From Pedosphaera sp. (GTDB taxonomy: Bacteria > Verrucomicrobiota > Verrucomicrobiia > Limisphaerales > JADLHS01): a stretch of DNA of 64,000 nucleotides. The notes beneath the pieces were generated by a model, which saw only the letters and a program-made list of their open reading frames with translations, was not told where the DNA came from and searched no databases. This document shows, piece by piece, positions 1-8,885 of the stretch (the first letter of the stretch is position 1; every line of letters begins with the position of its first letter). The translations under genes and the position numbers were made by a program. Where the stretch lies: the NCBI GenBank assembly GCA_009695195.1, contig SIBJ01000009.1, forward strand, positions 1 to 64,000, in the 5' to 3' direction.

Positions 1-84
1 TCGCTCCAAGGATCCAGTTATATTCGCGTACAATTGCTGACGCGTTTTTCCTTATCTAAGCGCCATTCACGGGTGAGGGCATTA

Positions 85-203
85 TGGACTGCGGTGGCAA
101 GTCGGACGCGACACCGCTTTCGAGCGAACGGGGCGGGTTGCTCATTTCCCTCGCCGTCGTCGGTGCCAAAGCGGTGTCGCGTCCGACTTGCCACCGCAGT
201 CCA
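85..203. repeat. REP-like element with perfect 36-bp inverted repeat
   Basis: Bases 85-120 are the exact reverse complement of 168-203, with 47 bp between them. The arms contain GCGGTGGCAAGTCGGACGCG and GACACCGCTTT. A perfect 36-bp arm in non-coding DNA suggests a young or actively maintained palindromic repeat of the kind scattered through verrucomicrobial genomes. Bases 1-84 and 204-399 show no convincing gene. Confidence 0.85.
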
Positions 204-399
204 AAAATACCGCCAGCACCCTCTCACCCTCACCCGCTTTTAATCACACCCCTACACGCCCCATGGAAGATTCCCCAAGCGTAGAGGACGACGCTCCTGG
301 CCGCGAAACGGATTACTGGAGCCGCGAAATCAACAGTTGACACCCTGCGAGCCTCGCTCTAAAAATCCGTCGAACTTTAACAACTAGGAGAACTTTGTT

Positions 400-1092
400 A
401 TGGATCGAGACGACCAAAACCGCACCGAGATGTTTACACCGTTGACAGTGTGATGGACAAGAACAACTCCATCTGGAGCGGCGTGCCGGCCATCGCCGTA
501 ACGACCGGCGATTTCAAAGTCATCATCGCTGACATTGGCAAGTCCATCCGCAAACAGGCAATCGCGACGGGTGGCGCGGGGGATGAAAAAACGAATGTGC
601 GGCTGAGTTTCGAGGAAAGTATTCTGTTCATTGCCGATCAGTTGTCGGCCCTCGGGGCGAAGAACAACGACGTGCTCCTTGGCGCGCAAGTCGAGTTGTC
701 GCTGTCGGCTCTGGACAAGATGGGTGTGGATGAACTCGAGGCCTTGGGCAAGACGGTTTCCGGCTTGGGCACGGCCAAACTTGCGGCGCTGGCCGACTAC
801 GGCATCACGGCGGCTGACGTAACCGCGTTGGACGGGTGGAAAACAAAGTTCGGCAAAGTGAAGAACGCGCCGCGCACGGCCATTGCAGACCGCAAGGGAC
901 AGACGGAAGCGCAGCTCGCGCTGGTTGCCAAAGGCACTAAGTCTCCTACGCAACCGGCTGGACAAACAAATGACGAGATTCAAGAAATCCAACCCGGAGT
1001 TTTACGCGGCCTATCGCAGCGCCCGCGTCATCGTGGATCGTGGCGGCACTTCGCCAACTCCGCCCACGCCACCGCCCGCACCGCCGCATTAA
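400..1092 (+). pseudogene. Frameshifted hypothetical gene (about 230-aa family)
   Basis: Coding signal runs through two frames. It starts at ATG 400 after a GGAG ribosome site (388-391) with MDRDDQNRTEMF. It continues from about 450 in the next frame (MDKNNSIWSG and onwards). From about 930 it returns to the first frame, giving a tail with LLRNRLDKQM and a Pro/Thr-rich end (TPPTPPPAPPH). Joined, these parts make one continuous protein; read singly, each frame stops early or ends in unnatural Arg-rich sequence. Two compensating frameshifts suggest a decayed gene. The middle part is alanine-rich, predicted helical, with no recognised domain. Function unknown. Sequencing error is less likely because two events are required. 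Confidence 0.65.
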
Positions 1093-1237
1093 AAGTCCGG
1101 CGGTAGATGGATTACAATAGTTCCCCGGCGCATGCCGCACGGTGCTTCATTACGTTTTTTTAGCGGCGCATACTTCGCTGCGCATTTAATTTGGAAATGT
1201 ACCACCACCCCATGCCGCCGGTGATGCCGGCCACGTC

Positions 1238-2920
1238 ATGAGATTTCTTCCCGTTGTCGAACGAGAGTTGCGGTCGTCGTCGCGCAGGTTCGGGACGTAC
1301 TGGGTGCGGACGATTGTCGCGGCCGTCGTCGTGGCCATCAGCGGCTTCATGGTGATGGCGATGCGCGACGAGCAGCCGAAGGACGTCGCGGAAATGATTT
1401 TTTGGGGCATCAGCATCGGGGCGATGATTTATTGCCTGCTCGTCGGCATCCATTCGATGGCCGATTGTATCAGCGAGGAGAAGCGCGAGGGAACGCTCGG
1501 CTTGTTGTTTCTCACCGACCTGAAGGGCTACGACGTGGTGCTGGGGAAACTGGTGGCGAATTCGCTGAACAGTTTTTACGGGCTGGCCTCGGTGCTGCCG
1601 GTGCTGGCAGTGACGTTGATGATGGGCGGCATCACCGGCCTGCGGGTGGCGCGCGTGTGTGCGGTGTTGCTGAACACGATGTTCTTCTCGATGTGCGTCG
1701 GGATTTTTGCGTCGGCGTGCAGCCGGTTGCTGCGGCGGGCCAATGCCTTCGCGTTCGCCATCATCCTGTTCTTCACCGGCGTCATTCCGGGACTGGGCGC
1801 GTGGGCGGCGTGGAAACTGGAGCTGCGATTCACGGAGTGGGAATTCTTTTTGTGGACCAGCCCGGTGTATTCGTACATGTCCGCGCAGCAATTGCCGGTT
1901 CCGTTGCTGAGTCCGGTTGGGTTCGCGGGCGCGCTGGCGGTGATTCACTCGCTCGGCTGGTTTTTTTTACTGCTCGCGTGTTTCGTGGCACCGCGGTCGT
2001 GGCAGGACAAGCCGGCGGGCGTGCGGCGGTTGCGCTGGCGGGACCGGTTGAAGAACTGGAGTTACGGCGCGGCGGCATCGCGCGCGGCGTTCCGGCGGCG
2101 GTTGCTGGACGCGAACGCATTTTTCTGGCTGGCGGCGCGGGAACGCTTGAAGCCGGCGTGGGTGTGGACCTTTCTCGGCGTGGTGGCGTGTAGCTGGATT
2201 TGGGGCTGGGTCAAGTTTGGCCACGATTGGTTGAGCGAAGGCATCTACATCACGACGGCGCTCGTGCTGAACGCGGTCTTCAAGAACTGGTTCGCGGCGG
2301 CGGCGACTCGGCAACTGAGCGATGACCGGAAGATGGGCAGCCTGGAGTTGCTGCTCTCGACGCCGTTGACGGTGAGGGAAATTTTGCGCGGCCAGGCGCT
2401 GGCGTTGCGCCGGCAATTTCTCGGCCCGGTGCTGATCGTGTTGCTGGCGGAGATCGTGATGATGGTGGCGGGTATGCGCCATGCGATGGATGGCGCGGAT
2501 CGCACGGTGTGGCTGAATTTATGGGTCTGGTATTTTATGGTGCTGCTGGTGGCGGACTTGATCGCGTTGTATTGGGTCGGGATGTGGATGGGGTTGGCTT
2601 CCAAAAATCCCAAGCGCGCCTACAGCGACACGGCGGGTCGCGTGCTGGCGATGCCATGGATTGTTTTTTCCGGCTTCATGCTGTTGACGGCGCTGCTGTC
2701 GCTGCGGGGCCGAACGGATCTTTCGTGGAAGTTTTTTCTGGGCTTCGGCATCGGCGAGGCGCTGGCGCTGGATCTGATTTTCGCGTTGTGGGCGCGGCAT
2801 CAACTGTTGACGCAGTTCCGCGAGGTGGCGACGAGGCGTTTTCAAACGGGCGCATCGTTCTGGCGGCGAGTGTTCGGGCTGGGAGTTCCCGGCGAGAACG
2901 TTTCGACGGCGAAGGAGTGA
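1238..2920 (+). CDS. ABC-2 type transporter permease, tandem duplicated
   Basis: Predicted 560-residue inner-membrane protein with about a dozen hydrophobic segments. Two halves each carry the short amphipathic segment typical of ABC-2 permeases, before a membrane helix: EEKREGTLGLLFLTDLKG near residue 85 and DDRKMGSLELLLSTPLTV near residue 365. The protein therefore looks like two permease domains fused head to tail. Proteins of this class export lipids, polysaccharides or drugs, or serve gliding and secretion systems, using a separate ATPase. No ATPase gene follows; it may lie upstream of the window's neighbouring genes or be encoded elsewhere. Substrate unknown. The ATG follows GCCGGCCACGTC with no strong ribosome site. 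Confidence 0.85.
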   Translation: MRFLPVVERELRSSSRRFGTYWVRTIVAAVVVAISGFMVMAMRDEQPKDVAEMIFWGISIGAMIYCLLVGIHSMADCISEEKREGTLGLLFLTDLKGYDVVLGKLVANSLNSFYGLASVLPVLAVTLMMGGITGLRVARVCAVLLNTMFFSMCVGIFASACSRLLRRANAFAFAIILFFTGVIPGLGAWAAWKLELRFTEWEFFLWTSPVYSYMSAQQLPVPLLSPVGFAGALAVIHSLGWFFLLLACFVAPRSWQDKPAGVRRLRWRDRLKNWSYGAAASRAAFRRRLLDANAFFWLAARERLKPAWVWTFLGVVACSWIWGWVKFGHDWLSEGIYITTALVLNAVFKNWFAAAATRQLSDDRKMGSLELLLSTPLTVREILRGQALALRRQFLGPVLIVLLAEIVMMVAGMRHAMDGADRTVWLNLWVWYFMVLLVADLIALYWVGMWMGLASKNPKRAYSDTAGRVLAMPWIVFSGFMLLTALLSLRGRTDLSWKFFLGFGIGEALALDLIFALWARHQLLTQFREVATRRFQTGASFWRRVFGLGVPGENVSTAKE

Positions 2921-2948
2921 GCGATTCGTGGAAAATTTCGGCAGGGAC

Positions 2949-3089
2949 TTTTTCACCGCGGGAATTCCGGCGAAAAATCAGCGGTGAATAACCCGCGGGA
3001 CGAGGCGCTGGAAACCTTGATTCCATTGACGATGCCGAATTGTTCACAGGTTGTTCACCGTCGCGAATCGGTGAACAAGCTGTGGATAT
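2949..3089. promoter_or_regulatory. Cluster of six DnaA-box-like 9-mers
   Basis: Six sites resembling TTATNCACA lie within 141 bp: TTTTTCACC (2949-2957, +), TTATTCACC (2983-2991, -), TTGTTCACA (3040-3048, +), TTGTTCACC (3051-3059, +), TTGTTCACC (3070-3078, -) and ATATCCACA (3081-3089, -). The 4th and 5th form a perfect 10-bp inverted repeat with an 8-nt loop (3051-3078). The density is striking, but most sites deviate from consensus at the last base. The region could be a DnaA-bound origin or promoter, or the operator of another regulator. A somewhat AT-richer stretch follows (3087-3150). Confidence 0.4.
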
Positions 3090-3096
3090 CAATTCG

Positions 3097-3124
3097 TTGT
3101 CGGATTGGGAAACCAAGTTAAGAT
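3097..3124 (+). promoter_or_regulatory. Possible sigma-70 promoter for the structured RNA
   Basis: TTGTCG (3097-3102) and TAAGAT (3119-3124) are separated by 16 bp and resemble -35 and -10 boxes. A start near 3130 would fall just before the first hairpin of the structured region. It overlaps the end of the DnaA-box-like cluster, so the two may interact. Confidence 0.35.
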
Positions 3125-4012
3125 GTTCGCAGTTCATTGAAAGAACTGAGACGGACGGCGGCGATTGAAAAGTTGAGGCCGGAAGTTTCAAGGATAATCC
3201 CAGGCGACTGGGGAAAGGTAGAGTCAGGCTGGTTGGCTCGACCCCTCTCAAGCCGGATCGCAAGGTTCGGGAGCGGAGGCAGAATTCACCAGTTCCTCTG
3301 GCCGCGTTCGCGCGCGGTCAGTACACGCGAAAAAGGAACCTGGCGATGAGGAACGATGAGAAACCGTTCCGAATCGAATCAAGTAGTCCGGGGAGGTTTC
3401 GAACCCGGGCGAAACGCAGTTACCCAGAGGGTAATCGGTTGCTACTGTGCATCAGCACGGGGCGGACGACTCTGGCGGATTCAATCAACCGTTTGAAACC
3501 GCCCAAAGAAAGCCATCGAAAGGTGGACAAACAGAGTGGACGCACCGGGAAGGTCACGCAGGCTCGGCAGGCCGCGTGAAAAACTTCTGAGTGCCGGCGA
3601 TGTTAAAAACGACACCGCTGGCCTGTGAATGAAAGGCAACCTGAGAGTTAAGAGGCGAGACCCGTGGCATCGGGCCAACGCGCGGCCAAAAGTCGTGGCG
3701 GATCCGGTGCCAAGTGGTGAAGACGCGGAAGATAAATCGCAGACATGTCTTTACCTGGTTTGCGGGCCGGTGGCGCAACCACCAGCCCAAGCGAGCTGAA
3801 AAGCCTCACTCGAAATTCAACGTCGCGAGATGTTGGACGGCCCTGCTACGAGGCCGCAGACTCCGCTTGCCGTGGAGAATAGCGTCGGGAAGCCGGCAGC
3901 CGCTGAGAGGCGAGCGCCAAATGTCGGCACGGGAAAGAGAGTGTGGCGAACTCCCATCCCCCGAATTGTCCCTGTCTGACCGCAAGGTCGGGCAGGGACT
4001 CTTCGTTTGTAT
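3125..4012 (+). ncRNA. Candidate large structured non-coding RNA
   Basis: About 880 nt contain no plausible protein but a dense series of compact hairpins. Examples: 3131-3148 (CAGTTC/GAACTG), 3253-3270 (GCAA loop), 3350-3370, 3388-3408, 3420-3434 (TTACCC/GGGTAA), 3447-3458, 3513-3526 (GAAA loop), 3555-3578, 3769-3783, 3839-3855 and 3861-3877. The string ends in a strong terminator. Many stems keep pairing through G-U wobbles and are capped by GNRA tetraloops, as expected of a folded RNA. I see none of the hallmark sequences of RNase P RNA, tmRNA, SRP RNA, 6S or group I introns, nor a clear group II domain V. It could instead be a very long attenuator leader of cysK, whose start is 135 nt beyond the terminator. 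Confidence 0.6.
3968..4012 (+). terminator. Terminator ending the structured RNA
   Basis: GTCCCTGTC (3968-3976) and GACC (3978-3981) pair with GGTC (3986-3989) and GGCAGGGAC (3991-3999) around a GCAA loop. The stem is 14 bp with a few wobbles, followed by the T-rich TCTTCGTTTGTATT. This is typical of intrinsic terminators. Confidence 0.75.
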
Positions 4013-4017
4013 TGGGG

Positions 4018-4043
4018 AACATCCAACATCCAACATCGAACGC
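4018..4043. repeat. Short CAACATC tandem repeat
   Basis: The hexamer-like unit CCAACAT occurs in tandem (AACATCCAACATCCAACATC). The same motif recurs in the nuoJ-nuoK spacer near 31365, so it is one of the dispersed repeat families of this genome. It lies between the terminator of the structured RNA and cysK. Confidence 0.5.
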
Positions 4044-4146
4044 GGGGACTTGAAGTTGGTGCGATGAAAAAAATCCGCTTGCCCTCGGCGGGACTTCCGC
4101 CAAAACTTCGGCACACAAAAGCCAAAAACAAACAAAGGAAAAATTT

Positions 4147-5130
4147 ATGGGCCGCATCTATAACAACATTGTTGAAACCGTCGGTCGCACGCCGCTGGTT
4201 CGTTTGAACAAAGTCACCGCCGGCGTTCCGGCCACAGTCTTGCTCAAGTGCGAATTCTTTAATCCACTCGGCAGCGTCAAGGACCGCATCGGCATGTCCA
4301 TGATCGAAGACGCCGAGAAGAGCGGCATCTTGAAGAAGGACACGGTCATCATCGAGCCGACCAGCGGCAACACCGGCATCGCGCTCGCGTTCGTCGCGGC
4401 GGCGAAGGGTTACCAGTTGATTCTCACCATGCCCGAGACGATGTCGCTGGAGCGACGCACGTTGCTGGCGATGCTCGGCGCGAAGCTCGTGCTGACGCCC
4501 GGCACGGAAGGCATGAAGGGCGCCATCGCGAAGGCGGAGCAACTCGCGAAGGAAACGCCGAACGCGTGGATTCCGCAGCAGTTCGAGAATCCATCCAATC
4601 CGGAAATTCACAAACGGACGACGGCGGTGGAGTTGTGGGAGGACACGGATGGGAAGATTGACATTCTCGTCGCCGCCGTCGGCACGGGCGGGACGATCAC
4701 CGGCTGTTACGAAGTCATCAAACCCAAGCGGCCTTCGTTCCAGGCCATCGCAGTCGAACCGAAAGATTCGCCGGTGATTTCGCAGACACTCGCCGGTCAA
4801 CCGCTGAAACCCGGTCCGCATAAGATTCAAGGCACCGGCGCGGGTTTCGTCCCGAAAAATCTCCATCTCAACGACGGGCAGGGCAACCCGCAGATTGCCG
4901 AGTGCGTCCAGGTCACAAACGACGACGCCTTTGCGATGGCGCGCCGGCTGGCGAAGGAGGAAGGAATCCTCGTCGGCATCTCGACCGGAGCAAACGTGGT
5001 CGCGGCGATTGAGGTTGCGAAACGCCCCGAGAACAAAGGCAAGATCATCGTGACGATTGCTTGTTCGACCGGCGAACGCTACTTGAGCACGCCGCTGGCG
5101 GCGGAAGCCCGGGCGGCGGTTGGTGGCTGA
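4147..5130 (+). CDS. cysK: Cysteine synthase (O-acetylserine sulfhydrylase)
   Basis: A 327-residue PLP enzyme that joins O-acetylserine and sulfide to give cysteine and acetate in the cytoplasm. Residues 11-20 match the family opening ([10 protein letters not shown]). K45 in NPLGSVKDR is the expected PLP lysine, TSGNTG (72-77) is the substrate loop, and AVGTGGT binds the PLP phosphate. It is full length for the CysK/CysM family. AAAGGAAAA lies just before the ATG. The gene stands alone, preceded by the structured RNA and followed by a terminator. CysK versus CysM (which can use O-phosphoserine and a sulfur-carrier thiocarboxylate) cannot be settled here; this matters because a CysO-like carrier is encoded at 21.2 kb. 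Confidence 0.93.
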   Translation: MGRIYNNIVETVGRTPLVRLNKVTAGVPATVLLKCEFFNPLGSVKDRIGMSMIEDAEKSGILKKDTVIIEPTSGNTGIALAFVAAAKGYQLILTMPETMSLERRTLLAMLGAKLVLTPGTEGMKGAIAKAEQLAKETPNAWIPQQFENPSNPEIHKRTTAVELWEDTDGKIDILVAAVGTGGTITGCYEVIKPKRPSFQAIAVEPKDSPVISQTLAGQPLKPGPHKIQGTGAGFVPKNLHLNDGQGNPQIAECVQVTNDDAFAMARRLAKEEGILVGISTGANVVAAIEVAKRPENKGKIIVTIACSTGERYLSTPLAAEARAAVGG

Positions 5131-5187
5131 GGCCGCCAGCGCAGGCGAAACGCAGCGGGTTCGTCCCTGCGTGGGCGTTTTCCATTG

Positions 5188-5226
5188 CCAAATGGCGCAA
5201 AATACTTGTTGCGCCGTTTGGGTTTT
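5188..5226 (+). terminator. Intrinsic terminator after cysK
   Basis: CCAAATGGCGCAA (5188-5200) pairs with TTGCGCCGTTTGG (5209-5221) around an 8-nt loop, with one G-U pair. TTTT follows at 5223-5226. It separates cysK from rho. Confidence 0.75.
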
Positions 5227-5376
5227 GCCCGTATTTAGAGCCTTGTCGAAGGTTTGATAGCTGCGTGCGGTTGGGTTGTTTTGGACATTTACCGGCGCAG
5301 CAGCTTCCAAATAATTCAAAGTTCAAACAGTCTTTTGGGGTTTTGGTTTTCGGCCTCCGACACAACAAAGCAGTCT

Positions 5377-6507
5377 ATGAGCACCAACAACAACGCAAAC
5401 GACCACGGTTCGGGCTATCTCGAAATCTCGGACAAGGGTTTCGGCTTCCTGCGCACCGAGTCGAATCATTATCACCCCAAACCCACGGACATTTTCGTCA
5501 CGCCGGACACCATCAAGCGCAGCTTCCTCCGCGAGGGCGCGCACGTCGCCGGTCCGACGCAGCCGCCGCACCGCGGCACCAGCCCGCAACTGAAATCCGT
5601 GGATCAGGTCAACGGTATGGCCTTCAAGGATTATACCAAGGCCGTCCGGTTCGAGAACCTGACGAGTATTGATCCCATCGAGAAGTTCCGGCTGGAAACC
5701 GCGCCCGAACTGATCGAAACCCGCGTCATTGACCTCGTCACGCCCATCGGCAAGGGCACGCGCGGCCTGATCGTCTCCCCGCCGCGCAGCGGTAAGACCA
5801 CCATTCTCAAACAGATCGCCAACGCCATCACCACCAACCATCCCGAAGTTCAGGTGATGGTGCTGTTGATTGACGAGCGCCCGGAGGAAGTCACCGATTT
5901 TCAGCGCTCGGTGAAAGCCGAGGTCGTCGCGTCGTCGAACGATCAGGATTTGGAAACCCACGTCCGGCTCTCGCGTTTCATGATCGAGCGTTGCCGGCGC
6001 ATGGTGGAGACGGGCAAGGACGTGTTCGTGCTGATGGATTCGCTCACGCGCATCGCGCGCGCCTACAACAGCGTTCACGGCGGCAGCGGTCGTACGATGA
6101 CTGGCGGCGTGGACGCCCGCGCGCTGGAGATCCCGCGCAAGATGTTCGCCTCCGCCCGCAAGATCGAGAACGGCGGTTCGCTCACCATCATCGCCACGGC
6201 GCTGGTGGACACCGGCTCGCGCATGGACGAATTGATTTTCCAGGAGTTCAAAGGCACGGGCAACATGGAGTTGATCCTCGACCGAAAACTTTCCGACCGC
6301 CGGCTCTTCCCGGCCATTGACATCCCCAAGAGCGGCACGCGCAAAGAGGAAAAACTTTTCCCGCCGAAACAGATCGAGGCCATCCGCAAACTCCGCCGCA
6401 TGATGGTGGACTTGAATCCCATCGAAGCGATGGAAACGCTCACCGCCGCGCTCAAGAAGCACAAGACCAACGACGAGTTGCTCGCCAAGCTGGACAAGGG
6501 GAGTTGA
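5377..6507 (+). CDS. rho: Transcription termination factor Rho
   Basis: A 376-residue hexameric RNA helicase that ends transcription. The cold-shock-like RNA-binding domain comes first (GYLEISDKGFGFLR near residue 14). The Walker A motif PPRSGKTT lies at about 135-142, followed by DERPEEVTDF at about 166 and the Q/R-loop region. The C-terminal half closely follows the standard Rho sequence (DSLTRIARAYN, GGSLTIIATALVDTGS). I start at ATG 5377, because the open frame upstream lacks conserved sequence. The N-terminal helical extension seen in many Rho proteins is short here. Single gene, preceded by the cysK terminator. Confidence 0.95.
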   Translation: MSTNNNANDHGSGYLEISDKGFGFLRTESNHYHPKPTDIFVTPDTIKRSFLREGAHVAGPTQPPHRGTSPQLKSVDQVNGMAFKDYTKAVRFENLTSIDPIEKFRLETAPELIETRVIDLVTPIGKGTRGLIVSPPRSGKTTILKQIANAITTNHPEVQVMVLLIDERPEEVTDFQRSVKAEVVASSNDQDLETHVRLSRFMIERCRRMVETGKDVFVLMDSLTRIARAYNSVHGGSGRTMTGGVDARALEIPRKMFASARKIENGGSLTIIATALVDTGSRMDELIFQEFKGTGNMELILDRKLSDRRLFPAIDIPKSGTRKEEKLFPPKQIEAIRKLRRMMVDLNPIEAMETLTAALKKHKTNDELLAKLDKGS

Positions 6508-6730
6508 GCGGCCGTCGCGCGCAAAGTTTTTCACGCCTCGCCTCCCGCCGGGCGTTTGCGTGTACCCTTTGGCTGTCAGGCGGACGCTTACTTTTGCCCA
6601 CGCGCAGGACAGTCGCGCCGGGGCGCGAGCGCGTTTACGACGCAAACAGGCGAGGCACGCGAATCGCTATTGCAACGCCAATCGCCAAGGGGGATTAAAA
6701 CGATTCCGCCAAGGTCGGGTCGTAAACCAA

Positions 6731-7246
6731 ATGAAGAAAATCTTGTTTGCCATCGTTGCGTCCGCCATGTGCGCTTGGTTCGCCGGTTGTCAAACCGCCA
6801 GGCCAGCCGCCGATATCCGTCCGCGATTTCACGAAGGCGCGAGCGCCGATGTCGTCCTCCACTTTCACCGCTGGGACACGATTTACATGCTGCGGCCCGA
6901 CACGCGCCAGGGCGGCTTCCTCCCGTTCTTCACCCGCGACGGAGTGAAAGTCGAACTCGCCGACCGCCAGCCCGTGCGTGACCTCGCCGTTGTCATCCTG
7001 GGCTATAACTTTTCGCCCGAAATCGAAGCCGGGCTGGTTCGGGACTGGACGCAATTCCTTTCCGCCGAGAAATTCAAACGCGTCGTCCTCGTGCGCGCGG
7101 GATGGGGGCACGAGATTGACGGATTGCTCATTATCCGCGATTCCGCTATTGCTGCCGCGGATGACAAAGGCCGCCCGACCGCTGAAAAGCTTGCCGCTCT
7201 CGCGCCCGCCGCTGGAGCGAATGTTGCGGATTCATCAGGCCGTTGA
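6731..7246 (+). CDS. Hypothetical lipoprotein
   Basis: Predicted 171-residue protein starting at ATG 6731. MKKILFAIVASAMCAWFAGC is a type II signal peptide with its lipobox cysteine at residue 20, so the protein should be anchored in a membrane facing the periplasm. The rest contains mixed alpha/beta sequence (DLAVVILGYNFSPEIEAGL) without a recognised domain. Its last 86 bases overlap the next gene in another frame, suggesting a shared transcript or an upstream-starting regulator. Function unknown. Confidence 0.7.
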   Translation: MKKILFAIVASAMCAWFAGCQTARPAADIRPRFHEGASADVVLHFHRWDTIYMLRPDTRQGGFLPFFTRDGVKVELADRQPVRDLAVVILGYNFSPEIEAGLVRDWTQFLSAEKFKRVVLVRAGWGHEIDGLLIIRDSAIAAADDKGRPTAEKLAALAPAAGANVADSSGR

Positions 7247-8186
7247 GTCCGGCCGGTTTCCCAACACCACCACCCTCGCCCGCGAACTCGAAGTCAGCAC
7301 CAAATCCATCCAGCGCGACATCGAGTTCATGCGCGATCGCCTGAACCTGCCGCTCGCCTACAACGGCTCGCGGATGGGCTATTTCTACACGGAGGAAGTC
7401 AACGCGTTCCCGACGATGCAGATCACCGAGGGCGAACTCGCCGCCCTGGTCATCGCCGAGAAAGCGCTCCAGCAATATCGCGGCACGCAGTTCGAGAAAC
7501 CGCTGCTCAGCGCCATTCGCAAGATCGAGCAATCGCTTCCCGACACCATCTCGCTCAGTCTTGCCGACCTTGAACAAACCATTTCCTTCCGCACGCGCGC
7601 CGAGCCGATTCTGAATCTGGAAATCTTTGATGCGCTCGCCAAGGCCACCGCACAGCGGCGACAACTCGCGCTCGCCTATCGCAAGCCGGGCCGCCGTGAA
7701 CCTGAGCCGCGCCTCGTTGACCCCTACCACCTCGCGAACATCAACGGCGAGTGGTATCTCTTCGCCTACGACCACGCGCGTAAAGACATTCGCACCTTCG
7801 TCCCCGCGCGCGTCCAATCGGTGAAGCCCACCGGTAAAACTTTCGAGCGACCGCAAAAGTTCTCGCTCGAAAAACGTCTGCGCGACAGTTTCGGCGTCCA
7901 CTCCGGTCAAGGCGACTACGACGTCGTCCTCCGCTTCAACGCCCGCGCCGCCGACATCGTGCGCGAAAAAAAATGGCACGCGTCGCAGCAACTCCGCGAA
8001 CTGAAGGGCGGGGGAGTGGAACTGCGGTTGAAACTTTCGAGCCTCGTCGAGATCGAACGCTGGGTGCTCAGTTGGGGTGGCGACGCGAAAGTGTTGCAGC
8101 CCCGCGAACTGGCCGACGCGGTCCGCTGCGCGGCGGAATCCATTCTGGGAGCGCCGGCGTCCCGCCGACGAGTATCAAAACCATGA
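7161..8186 (+). CDS. WYL-domain transcriptional regulator
   Basis: Predicted 341-residue DNA-binding regulator. A winged helix-turn-helix comes first (TTLARELEVSTKSIQRDIEF, about residues 36-55). The WYL domain follows in the second half (GEWYLFAYDHARKDIRTF near 200) and is thought to sense ligands or nucleic acid. A C-terminal WCX-like extension ends the protein. The ATG at 7161 lies inside the preceding lipoprotein gene; ATG 7218 is an alternative start that still keeps the helix-turn-helix. The stop overlaps the next start as ATGA, so the VanX-like gene is translationally coupled. Regulator targets are unknown. Confidence 0.85.
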   Translation: MTKAARPLKSLPLSRPPLERMLRIHQAVESGRFPNTTTLARELEVSTKSIQRDIEFMRDRLNLPLAYNGSRMGYFYTEEVNAFPTMQITEGELAALVIAEKALQQYRGTQFEKPLLSAIRKIEQSLPDTISLSLADLEQTISFRTRAEPILNLEIFDALAKATAQRRQLALAYRKPGRREPEPRLVDPYHLANINGEWYLFAYDHARKDIRTFVPARVQSVKPTGKTFERPQKFSLEKRLRDSFGVHSGQGDYDVVLRFNARAADIVREKKWHASQQLRELKGGGVELRLKLSSLVEIERWVLSWGGDAKVLQPRELADAVRCAAESILGAPASRRRVSKP

Positions 8187-8839
8187 ACCATTTCTTCTCC
8201 TCACTTTTTGTCGGCGCCATGTTGCTCGCGGGTTGCCAGTCATCCCCGCCGAAAGAGTCCGGAACTTTCCGCGAAGGCGAACTCGTCGAACTGATCCAAC
8301 TCGATCCCACCATCCACCTCGACATCCGTTACGCGACGACGAACAACTTCATGCATCGCCCCGTGTACACTCAGCCGCGCGCGTTCCTGCAACGGCCTGC
8401 CGCCGAGGCCTTGGCGCGCGTGAACCGCACCGTGCGCGCGCACGGTTACGGCCTGCTCGTGTTCGATGGCTACCGTCCGTGGGCGGTGACAAAATTATTT
8501 TGGGATTCCGCTAGCGCCGCCGAACGGAAGATCGAGTTCGTGGCGAACCCGCGCAAAGGTTCAAAGCACAATCGCGGTTGCGCCGTGGATTTGTCGTTGT
8601 TCGATCTCAAGACCGGCCGCGAGGTGGAGATGCCGAGCGTGTACGACGAATTTTCGGAGCGCGCCTTCGCCGCGTACGCCGGCGGCCCGGCCGAAGCGCG
8701 CGCGCGTCGCGAACTCCTGCGCGCGGCGATGGAAGCGGAAGGATTCGCCGTCCTCAAAGAGGAATGGTGGCACTTCGATTATCGTGACTGGCGGCAATAT
8801 CACATTTTGAATGTTCCTTTCGAACGGCTCGGGCAATGA
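8183..8839 (+). CDS. D-Ala-D-Ala dipeptidase (VanX/DdpX family)
   Basis: Predicted 218-residue zinc peptidase of family M15D that splits D-Ala-D-Ala. A lipoprotein signal is present (MLLAGC, Cys18), placing it in the cell envelope. The family's zinc signature is intact: SKHNRGCAVD supplies His and Asp, and EEWWHFDY supplies the catalytic Glu and the second His. FDGYRPW matches the conserved arginine region. Envelope location points to recycling of peptidoglycan dipeptide rather than vancomycin resistance; there is no vanH/vanA partner. The start overlaps the WYL gene stop by four bases. Confidence 0.88.
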   Translation: MNHFFSSLFVGAMLLAGCQSSPPKESGTFREGELVELIQLDPTIHLDIRYATTNNFMHRPVYTQPRAFLQRPAAEALARVNRTVRAHGYGLLVFDGYRPWAVTKLFWDSASAAERKIEFVANPRKGSKHNRGCAVDLSLFDLKTGREVEMPSVYDEFSERAFAAYAGGPAEARARRELLRAAMEAEGFAVLKEEWWHFDYRDWRQYHILNVPFERLGQ

Positions 8840-8885
8840 TGGCTGCCGGAACGGGCCGCGCCGTCGTGAACCGCGGAAGAGAAAT

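Noticed and set aside
3380-3412. tRNA T-arm-like GGTTTCGAACC
   Set aside because: No acceptor stem, D arm or anticodon arm at the right distances; it is one hairpin of the larger structured region.
3181-3560. RNase P RNA or tmRNA in the structured region
   Set aside because: The P4 sequence GAGGAAAGTC, the ACAGAA motif and a tmRNA tag frame or tRNA-like ends are not present.
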